From assembly GCA_018610125.1 (NCBI GenBank), contig JAHEOI010000111.1, positions 1 through 18,670 on the forward strand: 18,670 nt of DNA. The letters run 5' to 3'. The notes beneath the pieces were generated by a model, which was not told the DNA's origin, searched no databases, and saw only the letters and a list, made by a program, of their open reading frames with translations. Source of the DNA: Verrucomicrobiota bacterium (GTDB lineage Bacteria > Verrucomicrobiota > Verrucomicrobiia > Limisphaerales > JAHEOI01). Positions 7,166 through 13,909 of the stretch are shown here, in pieces. The translations under genes and the position numbers were made by a program. The first letter of the stretch is position 1. Each line of letters begins with the position of its first letter.

Positions 7166-8308
7166 TCACAGTCCTCGGTGACCTACTTCCGTATTCGGAT
7201 AGGAGCCAAAGACTTTGACGAACGTGCAATGTTCGCCCAACTGATCGATCGCTTGGGCCACATTCGGATCGTCGCGATGGCCGTCGCAATCGACAAAGAA
7301 GAAGTATTCCCAAGCCTTTCGCTTGCTCGGGCGGGATTCGATCTTGGTCAGGTTGATATTAAGCTCGAAGAAGGCCTTGAGGGCCTTATGGAGTCCGCCT
7401 ACCTCGTCGCGAATGCTGAACATGAGGCTCGTACGGTCCCTGCCTGTCCGAGCGCCATACTGGCGTCCCAGCACGAGGAACCGGGTCACATTGGCGGGAT
7501 TGTCTTGGATGTCTGTCTCCAATTGCGCCAAATCGTATTTTTCGGCGGCCAGTGAGCTGGCAATGGCCGCAGATTGAGAGCATTGGCTTGCCAGTTCGGC
7601 GGCCCGCGTGGTGGATGAGCTCTCGATCACTTCGGCGTGAGGAAGGTGATTTTGTACCCACGCACGGCACTGGGCCAGGGCTTGAGGGTGGGTATAAAGG
7701 CGCCGGACCTCATTGAGCGGAACGTTTCCCACCAAGCAGTGCTGGATTGGAAGCACAATCTGCGACACGATCTTGAGATCGCTGTCGATGAACATATCCA
7801 GCGTGCTTGTGACAACGCCTTCTGTGGAATTCTCCACCGGGACCACGCCATAATCGGCTCGGTTCTTACTGACCTCGGTAAAGACATCATGGATCGTCTT
7901 TTGAGGCGAATAGGTCAGACTGGATCCAAAGCGTCGCAGGCCGGCTTGATGGGTGTAAGTCGCTTCCGGACCGAGGTAAGCAATGACCATCTTCTTTTCC
8001 AGCGAAAGGGCGCTGGACATGATTTCCCGATAGATTGCCCGAAGCGATTCATTCGTAATGGGGCCTTCATTGAGGTTGCATACGCGCTCAAGGACTTCCA
8101 GCTCTCGATGGGGGGCATAGATGGCCTTGTCGTCCTTAACCTTGGCCGCGCCGATTTCAAGGACATGAGCCGTGCGAGCGTTCAACAACTCGACAATTTT
8201 GGCGTCAAGGTCATCGATTGCCTTTCGGTGCTCCGCTAAGTCCAACGATTTGATCCCCGAGCCCGTTTTTTCAACGTCCGGCTGACTTGTATTAGATTCC
8301 GTTTCCAT
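7166..8308 (-). CDS. pheA: Bifunctional chorismate mutase / prephenate dehydratase (P-protein)
   Basis: Phenylalanine pathway enzyme of 380 residues that turns chorismate into prephenate and then phenylpyruvate in the cytoplasm. Domains in order: AroQ-type chorismate mutase (about 23-105; EHRKAIDDLDAKIVELLNAR), prephenate dehydratase (about 108-285; YLGPEATYTHQA, VVPVENSTEG, and the catalytic-region TRF at 275-277) and a C-terminal ACT regulatory domain (about 292-375) containing ESRPS (324-328), the motif linked to phenylalanine feedback in this family. ATG 8308 was chosen because it leaves a 20-residue lead into the mutase domain. The frame is open to 8356 through a basic stretch that does not look conserved. 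It overlaps the end of scpB by 17 bases, so the two are probably translationally coupled. No trp- or phe-leader peptide is visible in front, as expected for an internal operon gene. Confidence 0.93.
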   Translation of the reverse strand: METESNTSQPDVEKTGSGIKSLDLAEHRKAIDDLDAKIVELLNARTAHVLEIGAAKVKDDKAIYAPHRELEVLERVCNLNEGPITNESLRAIYREIMSSALSLEKKMVIAYLGPEATYTHQAGLRRFGSSLTYSPQKTIHDVFTEVSKNRADYGVVPVENSTEGVVTSTLDMFIDSDLKIVSQIVLPIQHCLVGNVPLNEVRRLYTHPQALAQCRAWVQNHLPHAEVIESSSTTRAAELASQCSQSAAIASSLAAEKYDLAQLETDIQDNPANVTRFLVLGRQYGARTGRDRTSLMFSIRDEVGGLHKALKAFFELNINLTKIESRPSKRKAWEYFFFVDCDGHRDDPNVAQAIDQLGEHCTFVKVFGSYPNTEVGHRGL

Positions 8309-9269
8309 GGTCTTCTGATTCGGGCGGGTGAGACGTCTCTGCTGCCTGGCTCTCATCCGGTCGTTCCTCGGGGAGCTCCTCCTCCGGCCATGATTGAGCG
8401 AGCCCTTCGGCTTGCTCGGCGCCGGACTGATCGCCTGCTTCCGACGTGGGTTCGTCCTCCGAGATTACCTCCTCACCCGTCGTCTCCTCGGCTGCTCCGT
8501 CGTCATTCGACGTCTCTTCGGTGCCCGTTTCATCGGAGGTTGTGGCTTCCCCGATCGCTGTGGCCGATTCGGAGTTGGGTGACTCGCCGGAGGAGTCCCC
8601 TGATTCCGTTTCCGCTCCCGACTGATCTCCGGGCTGGGACTCGGAGTCCGCCCCTGACTGCGCCTGCGATTGCGAGTCGGTTTCGGCTTGACCGGCCGAT
8701 CCGGTCGGGATTCGCTTCAGTTCTTCAGCCTCCGGCAAGTCCTCAAGACTGCCAAGACCAAAATAATCGAGGAAGGCTGTGGTTGTGCCGTAGGTCACAG
8801 GTCGTCCGGCGACGTCCGCGCGTCCGACCGGCTCAATCAGTTCACGGTCTACCAAGGTCTGGATCACGCCATCCACCGAGACCCCTCGGATTTGTTCCAT
8901 TTCCGAGCGGGTTAAAGGCTGACGATAGGCCACGATGGCAAGGGTCTCGAGGGCCGGCTGCGAAAGCCTCGATGACCGATTTCGCTTGCCGAGCATACTT
9001 CGCAGCCACGGGGCGTAATCGGGCTGAGTGACAAATTGCCATGCCCCAGCCATGCAATGCAGCCGATAGCTCCGGTCGGCCTCGGCATGGTCCTCCTGCA
9101 GCGCCTTCAAGCTCGCCTCAATGTCCGCTTCTTTGGTCTTTTTAAAATACTGGACTGCCTCGTCGTCCGAGCCCTTGGCAGCCGTATCAAGTATGCCTCG
9201 AATTTCTTTCGGGCTCAAAGGCTTATCGGAACAGAACAAGATCGCCTCCACAATGAACTTCAGTTCCAT
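8292..9269 (-). CDS. scpB: Segregation and condensation protein ScpB with long acidic tail
   Basis: ScpB subunit of the SMC-ScpA-ScpB condensin that compacts and segregates the chromosome. The two winged-helix regions lie in residues 1-185: MELKFIVEAILFCSDKPLS at the start and the family signature LSQPALETLAIVAYRQPLTR (102-121) followed by EMEQIRGVS. Typical ScpB proteins are about 170-200 residues; this one is 325. The extra part, from about 188, is almost entirely Ser, Glu, Asp, Gly, Thr, Gln and Ala with no predicted fold, and contains GDQSGAE twice. It has no obvious second domain. The start ATG 9269 lies inside the last codons of scpA (10-base overlap), which supports both the start and coupled translation at linked levels. 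The tail has no effect on core residues. Confidence 0.93.
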   Translation of the reverse strand: MELKFIVEAILFCSDKPLSPKEIRGILDTAAKGSDDEAVQYFKKTKEADIEASLKALQEDHAEADRSYRLHCMAGAWQFVTQPDYAPWLRSMLGKRNRSSRLSQPALETLAIVAYRQPLTRSEMEQIRGVSVDGVIQTLVDRELIEPVGRADVAGRPVTYGTTTAFLDYFGLGSLEDLPEAEELKRIPTGSAGQAETDSQSQAQSGADSESQPGDQSGAETESGDSSGESPNSESATAIGEATTSDETGTEETSNDDGAAEETTGEEVISEDEPTSEAGDQSGAEQAEGLAQSWPEEELPEERPDESQAAETSHPPESEDHGNGI

Positions 9270-10159
9270 GTCGATGCTTCGGCTGATGAGGCGCCGGCGG
9301 AATCGGTGCCGGCCGAGCTGTCTTCACTTGTTGGCGGTATCGGCGACGCCGAAGCGGACGACACCGGGCTTTCTTCAGTGCCGGTCCCTTCGTTCGTCGG
9401 CTTCCGTTCCTCTTCGATGAGATGGATCTCGATTTCAGCAAACATCTCCGGCTGGTAAGCAACGATCTGGTCCATCCGGATTAATTCCAGCACCGCCAGG
9501 AACGTGACCACGACTTCAGAGCGGCTTGTCGCGTCGGTAAACAGTTCGAAGAAGCGGACCGTTTTTCGTTCCCGGAGGAGCTGCGTCAGGTATTGGATCT
9601 TCTGGCTGACTGTCCATTGGTCTTCGAAGATCTCACGGGTTTCAGTCTGTTCATTGAAGCGTTGCAGGACCTTATTGACTGCTTTGACGAGAGCAAAGAC
9701 ATTGGCTTGCGCCCCATGTTGGGGAGGTGTGGGGAGCTCGATCTTCCCGGGGTCTCTCGGAAAAAGGTTTTCCCTCTGGTGCTGAAGGTCTTCGAGCTTA
9801 CCGGCGGCGTCTTTGAATTTCTTGTACTCGACAAGCTGGCGAATAAGCTCCCATTTGGGATTCGTCTCATCTTCCTCGTCTTCTTCGGCTGTAGCCCGTT
9901 TCTCGACAGGCAAAAGCTCTCGGCTCTTGATCTGCATGAGCGTCGAGGCCATGACCAAAAAATCCCCGGCAATAACCAGGTCCATCTGCCGCATCGCGTC
10001 AATGTATTCAATGAATTCGGTCGCGATCTTGGTTAAATTGATCTCATAGATGCTGACTTCCTCCTTTCGAATCAGGTAGAGCAAAAGGTCCAATGGGCCT
10101 TCGAAGACATCAAATTGGACACGGTATTCAAACATTGGTCCGCGAGTCGTTGCTGACAT
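9260..10159 (-). CDS. scpA: Segregation and condensation protein ScpA
   Basis: Kleisin subunit of the bacterial condensin, bridging the SMC heads and binding ScpB. The 299 residues include the N-terminal kleisin motif VFEGPLDLLLYLIRKEEVSIYE (from residue 18; key residues FEGPLDLLL), the helix DLVIAGDFLVMASTLMQIKSRELLP, a charged middle linker, and a C-terminal winged helix (VVVTFLAVLELIRMDQI). A Ser/Thr/Glu/Ala-rich tail of about 45 residues follows, resembling the larger one on ScpB. The start is uncertain: ATG 10159 was chosen; ATG 10135 sits closer to the conserved region; a TTG at 10252 would overlap the jag stop (ATTGA) but adds 31 residues that do not look like ScpA. It follows jag and overlaps scpB by 10 bases. 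Confidence 0.93.
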   Translation of the reverse strand: MSATTRGPMFEYRVQFDVFEGPLDLLLYLIRKEEVSIYEINLTKIATEFIEYIDAMRQMDLVIAGDFLVMASTLMQIKSRELLPVEKRATAEEDEEDETNPKWELIRQLVEYKKFKDAAGKLEDLQHQRENLFPRDPGKIELPTPPQHGAQANVFALVKAVNKVLQRFNEQTETREIFEDQWTVSQKIQYLTQLLRERKTVRFFELFTDATSRSEVVVTFLAVLELIRMDQIVAYQPEMFAEIEIHLIEEERKPTNEGTGTEESPVSSASASPIPPTSEDSSAGTDSAGASSAEASTWN

Positions 10160-10248
10160 TGCCGGAGCCTTACGGCTCACTATCGAAAGGACAACCGGAC
10201 CGATAAATCGGGCCCCCGAGCGGCTTGGCGAGGGGAGCGCGTCCCCTC

Positions 10249-10698
10249 TCAATGCCTCGGTCGGAGGAGGATCGCTTTCAATTGGCTCCCCTCGACTTCA
10301 ACGCTTTGAGTCTCGACCGAAGGGTCTTCCTTTAAGGCATTGTGGACAATGCGCCGGTCGAATGCGTTCATCGGGTCCATTTCCACCACATCGCCCCATC
10401 GACGCACCTTTTCAGCCGCTTCCATCGCTTGCTCGATTAATTTTTCACGCGCTTGAGATCGGTACGAGTCGATATCGACCGTGACCTTTTGAGCGCTTGG
10501 GTCTTGCTGAAACAAGAGCCGATTGAGGATGAACTGGAGGGCTGAAAGGGTTTGGCCTTTCTTGCCGATCAGCCGACCGGAATCGTCCGCATGGACATCG
10601 AGCAGGAGGCCTTCTTCCAACTGATGCGCCTTCACCGTTGCGTCAAAGCCGAGCTGACTCAGGAGCTCTTCGAGTGTTCCTTTCGGTTCTGCAGGCAT
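10249..10698 (-). CDS. jag: Jag/KhpB-type RNA-binding protein (KH and R3H domains)
   Basis: RNA-binding protein of 149 residues related to SpoIIIJ-associated Jag/KhpB, which is commonly encoded next to yidC. A type II-like KH domain carries the GxxG loop IGKKG (44-48; GRLIGKKGQTLSALQFILNR), followed by an R3H domain (about 80-149; EKVRRWGDVVEMDPMNAFDRRIVHNAL, with Arg115 and His119 matching the R-x3-H spacing). The N-terminal Jag_N domain present in the Firmicutes protein (about 200 residues or more) is absent, which is common outside that phylum. It follows yidC by 46 bases. Only a close-set AGGG is seen before the ATG, so the ribosome binding site is poor. Family members in pneumococcus influence cell division by binding sRNA and mRNA; whether that applies here is unknown. 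Confidence 0.9.
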   Translation of the reverse strand: MPAEPKGTLEELLSQLGFDATVKAHQLEEGLLLDVHADDSGRLIGKKGQTLSALQFILNRLLFQQDPSAQKVTVDIDSYRSQAREKLIEQAMEAAEKVRRWGDVVEMDPMNAFDRRIVHNALKEDPSVETQSVEVEGSQLKAILLRPRH

Positions 10699-10744
10699 AC
10701 CCTACTGTTTTGAATCGCGTCTAAGCTTTCGAAAAGCAAAAACT

Positions 10745-12598
10745 TCAACCTCGTTTCCGTTTCTTTTTCTTACCTCCGGGAACAGGAGACTGCTTCTTGG
10801 GCGGTGTGGCGGGAGGCGTTCCTCCTTGTGCCGATTGCTTTTCATCCGCCGCCTTTGTCATTTTGGTCTGCAGGACCGTCAAGAGGTTTTGAACCGTCCA
10901 GTAGAGTGTCATGGCAGCCGCGAATTTATAGAGGAAGACCACAATGATCAGCGGCATGTACTTCATCAGCTTTTGCTGCATGGGATCCATGCCGGGAGCA
11001 GCGGGCGTTAGCTGGGTTTGCCACAACATTGTCACCGCCATTAAAAGCGGCATCGGATTGAGAGGAAAATCGATTCCCGGAATTGTCCAGACGGTGTCGG
11101 GGTGGGAGAGATCGCAAACCCATAAGAAGGAGGCGCCGCGTAATTCGACCGCGCTCATGATCATGTAAAGGAAGCCGATGAAGACCGGGGCCTGGACCAG
11201 CATCGGAAGGCACCCGCCCATCGGATTCACCTTGTTCTGCTTCATGAACTCCATGAGCTTCTGGTTCATCTTTTGCGGGTCATCCTTGTACTTCTCTTGG
11301 AGCTCCTTCATTTGCGGCTGCAAGGCTTGCATCCGCTTCATGGAGCGGGTCCCGGCCTTGGTCAAGGGCCAGAAGACAACCTTGATGATGATTGTGATGG
11401 TGACGATGGCCCATCCGAATGGGAGACCGAGGCCATTGAGCCGATTCATCGACCAAAGCAGGGCCTTGGAAATGGCGCTGAGGAATCCAAAATTCATGAC
11501 CGTGGCCTGGTTGTCATTGAATTTGGACAAGATCGCATGTTTCTTGGGTCCGGCGAAGATATCGAAGTTTTTCTCCCACGATTGGCCGGGCTGGAGCACC
11601 TTCTCTGGGTAGACAAAGGCGGTTTGATAACCGGTCGGTGGCTTGTCATCTCCGGATTGGGGCGCTGCCGATACGCCTTCTTCTTTTGTCAGGGGAAGCC
11701 GTATCTTAAGGGCATCAAGGGTCGGTGCCGGGTCCGCGGGCATCGTTAGAACGGTGAAAAAGCGATTATGCACCGCGGCCCAGAGCAGATTGGTACCGCC
11801 TTGATAGTGTGACCTTGGAGTGCCCGGTAAGCATCCGAATTTCCGATTGGCAAACCACCCTGCAGTGATATGCCTGGTCTTCGCGCCCGCGTGCCAATAG
11901 ATCCCCTTCAGGTTGCTCTTGTTAAAGACTCCCGGGTTTTTGTCATTCGGATTGACCGGGGCTGCCGTCCCTATGACGCGGCGATGAGCCGGGATGGTAA
12001 TCGGCTTGTCGGACCGGTTCGTGATCCGCAGGCTTGCCCGAACGAGATAGTTCGAGCCGAGCTCAAATGAATGCACCACCTGCAGGCGATTGGTCAGCGT
12101 CTTTTCGGCAACGATTCGCCGGTTATTGACGCGTCTCAGTGAAAAATTGCCTTTCCCAAGCCAACCTTTCGGCTTATAGAGTCCCAAGATCGGCAGTGCC
12201 GCCTTTTCATTTAAGGTGACCCCCTTGCCGCCAGCCTTGTCCGCCTCCTCGCCACACGCGATCGTTTTCGGGTAGCCCTTGAGCTCCACTTCCTTGAGCC
12301 CACCGCCTCGAGAGCTGAATGTGTAGACGGCGTTCGTGTTTTCCAGGACGAGGAGCTCTTCAGGGGCTTCCTTCTCCGGGGCCACGAACGGCTTGAACGT
12401 TTCCTTGTCTGAAGATTCGGATGGCTGTTCGGTCGGTTGCTTCTTAGGCTTCGAGACCGGTTCCCGCTCGGCTTGATCGACTTGGTTTGTCGAAGGCGCG
12501 TCCTCCTCTTGAGGGGGGTACATGCTGTTCATCAACGGGAACCATAGGATCAGCAAAGCGAAGCAGATGACGACAACGATAGCAGATGTGCGATCCAT
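10745..12598 (-). CDS. yidC: Membrane protein insertase YidC
   Basis: Oxa1/Alb3/YidC insertase of 617 residues that places and folds inner-membrane proteins, alone or with SecYEG. It has the Gram-negative layout: N-terminal membrane anchor (about 5-24), a charged Pro/Lys/Glu linker, a large periplasmic beta-sandwich domain (about 70-345), then the conserved five-helix insertase domain (about 365-590). In that domain I see FGWAIVTITIIIKVVFWPLT, MQALQPQMKELQEKYKDDPQKMNQ, NPMGGCLPMLVQAPVFIGFLYM and TLYWTVQNLL. The C-terminus is strongly basic (KKKKRKRG), as in relatives where it touches the ribosome. The presence of the periplasmic domain indicates a diderm cell envelope. ATG 12598 has AAGGA (12607-12603) 4 bases upstream and lies 9 bases after the yidD stop. 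Confidence 0.96.
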   Translation of the reverse strand: MDRTSAIVVVICFALLILWFPLMNSMYPPQEEDAPSTNQVDQAEREPVSKPKKQPTEQPSESSDKETFKPFVAPEKEAPEELLVLENTNAVYTFSSRGGGLKEVELKGYPKTIACGEEADKAGGKGVTLNEKAALPILGLYKPKGWLGKGNFSLRRVNNRRIVAEKTLTNRLQVVHSFELGSNYLVRASLRITNRSDKPITIPAHRRVIGTAAPVNPNDKNPGVFNKSNLKGIYWHAGAKTRHITAGWFANRKFGCLPGTPRSHYQGGTNLLWAAVHNRFFTVLTMPADPAPTLDALKIRLPLTKEEGVSAAPQSGDDKPPTGYQTAFVYPEKVLQPGQSWEKNFDIFAGPKKHAILSKFNDNQATVMNFGFLSAISKALLWSMNRLNGLGLPFGWAIVTITIIIKVVFWPLTKAGTRSMKRMQALQPQMKELQEKYKDDPQKMNQKLMEFMKQNKVNPMGGCLPMLVQAPVFIGFLYMIMSAVELRGASFLWVCDLSHPDTVWTIPGIDFPLNPMPLLMAVTMLWQTQLTPAAPGMDPMQQKLMKYMPLIIVVFLYKFAAAMTLYWTVQNLLTVLQTKMTKAADEKQSAQGGTPPATPPKKQSPVPGGKKKKRKRG

Positions 12599-12607
12599 GA
12601 AGTCCTT

Positions 12608-12901
12608 TTACGAATGAGACGGTCGGTCGGTTAAATGGTTGTGGTCGTTACAGGAACGGATTGCATGTGGCACCGGATCATAACCTGCCCCTCCCCAGGG
12701 GTGGCAACGTCCCAATCGCTTGATCGCGAGCCAGGTCCCTTCCGCTGGGCCGCGATGACGGATGGCCTCCACCGCGTAGTCGGAGCATGTGGGATAATAC
12801 CGACAATGCCCGAGTGGCCCGAAAACGGCTGCCTTAAACGGGGACAGCAGATACCGATAAAGCATTATAGGGACGATTAAGATATAGGTAATTCCGTTCA
12901 C
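12608..12901 (-). CDS. yidD: Membrane protein insertion efficiency factor YidD
   Basis: Small YidD protein of 97 residues, an inner-membrane-associated helper of YidC-dependent insertion. The family core YRYLLSPF (15-22), GHCRYYPTCSDYAVEAI (31-47, with Cys33 and Cys39), and RLGRCHPWGGAGYDPVP (62-78, with Cys66) is complete. The N-terminal amphipathic helix is present, and the short C-terminal tail is hydrophilic and unconserved. The ATG overlaps the rnpA stop by 4 bases, which fixes the start and couples translation. The rnpA-yidD-yidC order is the classical one. Confidence 0.96.
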   Translation of the reverse strand: MNGITYILIVPIMLYRYLLSPFKAAVFGPLGHCRYYPTCSDYAVEAIRHRGPAEGTWLAIKRLGRCHPWGGAGYDPVPHAIRSCNDHNHLTDRPSHS

Positions 12902-13272
12902 ACGTTCTCTTTTAATAGTTTGCCGCGTCGCATCAATCGAAGGAAGTCATGCTCGACATCCTTTTGCTTTTTCCCGACGATCGACTTTCGGGCCACCAAT
13001 ACCATCGCGACCGGTTGCTTCAGCCGGCATTGATTCAGGCGAAACGTCTCTCGGATCAAGCGACGGGCTCGGTTCCGTATCACAGCTCCGCCGAGTCGAC
13101 GAGTGGTGATGATTCCAATGCGAAAGTCGGAATCGGGCGGCAACGTGATCCAGTTGGCTACCAGACAGCCTTTGGTAAGACGAACCCCCTCTTCGCGGAT
13201 GCGGGCAAACTCTCCCCCGGTTCTGATCCGAACGGACCGGGACCTTCCGGGACAATCCTCCGTGAAGGCCAT
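12898..13272 (-). CDS. rnpA: Ribonuclease P protein component
   Basis: Protein subunit of RNase P, which with its RNA subunit trims the 5' end of tRNA precursors. The 124 residues include an N-terminal basic helix, a FARIREEGVRL strand segment, and the diagnostic RNR box AVIRNRARRLIRE (63-75) used to bind RNase P RNA; VLVARKS in the C-terminal part is also typical. Length is normal for the family. It starts 11 bases after rpmH and overlaps yidD by 4 bases. The RNase P RNA gene (rnpB) is not in this window. Confidence 0.95.
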   Translation of the reverse strand: MAFTEDCPGRSRSVRIRTGGEFARIREEGVRLTKGCLVANWITLPPDSDFRIGIITTRRLGGAVIRNRARRLIRETFRLNQCRLKQPVAMVLVARKSIVGKKQKDVEHDFLRLMRRGKLLKENV

Positions 13273-13283
13273 AGGCGCGCCCG

Positions 13284-13421
13284 TTAAACCGGTGTGAGCC
13301 GTTTTCGACCTTTTCTTCTCCGATGCGATAGGATGGCACGTCCGCCCTTGGTCGACCGACGGGCCAAGAATCCATGCTGTCGTTTTCGTTTAATTCGAGA
13401 TGGCTGATATGTTCGTTTCAT
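13284..13421 (-). CDS. rpmH: 50S ribosomal protein L34
   Basis: Ribosomal protein L34 of only 45 residues, found by translating the strand upstream of rnpA. It begins MKRTYQPSRIKRKRQHGFLA and ends in the expected highly basic RRRKGRKRL segment plus TPV. All family landmarks are present (KRTYQPS, KR-x-HGFLAR, RKGRKRL). It opens the rpmH-rnpA-yidD-yidC-jag run, as in many bacteria. No dnaA gene or DnaA-box cluster is found next to it here; the upstream neighbour is murJ after a 488-base gap. No strong Shine-Dalgarno is visible (AGAGG about 12 bases upstream). Confidence 0.96.
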   Translation of the reverse strand: MKRTYQPSRIKRKRQHGFLARRSTKGGRAILSHRRRKGRKRLTPV

Positions 13422-13530
13422 GACGGTTCTAGCCTCTGCGATGCCGTTAACAAGAATCCGATCGTGCTCTCAAGCATCGTTTTGAAATTACTCTCCCGGA
13501 TGATCGCCACAGGCCGTATCGGCCAAGCTT

Positions 13531-13550
13531 GACGCCTTCGCTTCGGCGTG
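13531..13550. repeat. Short inverted repeat (GACGCC ... GGCGTG)
   Basis: GACGCC is followed after TTCGCTTC by GGCGTG, allowing a five-pair ACGCC/GGCGT stem with an 8-base loop built on the GAAGCGAA theme (minus strand). The shape recalls REP-like extragenic palindromes, but only one copy is seen in this window, so it may simply be a leader hairpin of the rpmH transcript. Confidence 0.35.
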
Positions 13551-13669
13551 ACGCTTCTTCACCCTGCTTAAGCTCCGCACTCAAACAGCCGTACTTAAAA
13601 GGGCGCGAAAAGGACGCGTTGCCCATGCTCCGCACCGATCACGGGCCGGGGATCGTTCATCCGAAGCAT

Positions 13670-13816
13670 TCACCTCGGATTTTGCAAGCTACCAGGAATG
13701 TCCGGGGTGTCAAGTTGCCAAAGCGAAGCAATCCGCCACCTTGCCCCCGTCAAGGCATCGGGCACTGCCATAAACAGATCGACATGTCGTCCTCGAGGTC
13801 CCAGCTCTTCAACCAT
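13670..13816 (-). CDS. Possible small hypothetical protein (48 aa)
   Basis: A 48-codon ORF in the rpmH-murJ gap, starting at ATG 13816 with GGAGG placed 8 bases upstream, one of the best ribosome binding sites in this window. The product has no recognised motif: an acidic start (MVEELGPRG), then RHVDLFMAVPDALTGARW and WQLDTPDIPGS, two Trp, no Cys and no membrane segment. It lies on the same strand as murJ and rpmH and could be read from the murJ transcript. Codon choice does not clearly separate it from random sequence. It may be a real orphan peptide, a remnant of a larger gene, or chance. Confidence 0.3.
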   Translation of the reverse strand: MVEELGPRGRHVDLFMAVPDALTGARWRIASLWQLDTPDIPGSLQNPR

Positions 13817-13909
13817 GCTCAAGCCTCCAACGATGAATGCCGCGCACAAGAAATTGGAGGCGCACAAATTGCGTGTTAAATGAATCGGAGTGACGCAATG
13901 GGGGGCGTT

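Larger units (their letters stand above)
13422..13909. other. 488-base gap between rpmH and murJ: rpmH leader, a hairpin, and one possible small ORF
   Basis: This stretch must hold the promoter for the long rpmH operon, but I see no convincing sigma70 pair. The best candidate on the minus strand is TTGAGA (13472-13467), which has only a poor -10 (TTAACG) after 17 bases. A hairpin with GACGCC/GGCGT arms lies near 13531-13550. No TTATCCACA-like DnaA boxes, tRNA or recognisable RNA gene is seen. Overlapping ORFs on both strands have no recognisable product; only the one at 13670-13816 has a good ribosome binding site. Confidence 0.6.

Noticed and set aside
7637..8239. 200-codon plus-strand ORF opposite pheA
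   Set aside because: Antisense to the conserved mutase and dehydratase domains, with no recognisable product.
8390..9031. 213-codon Arg/Pro/Ser-rich plus-strand ORF opposite scpB
   Set aside because: Arises from the low-complexity acidic tail codons of scpB read backwards; no motif.
13529..13879. 116-codon plus-strand ORF in the rpmH-murJ gap
   Set aside because: Longest frame in the gap, but it has no plausible ribosome binding site, an Arg/Pro/Ser-rich composition and no domain. It runs opposite the better-supported 48-codon ORF.
13284..13909. Replication origin next to rpmH
   Set aside because: No dnaA gene, no cluster of TTATCCACA-like boxes and no AT-rich unwinding stretch found by eye.
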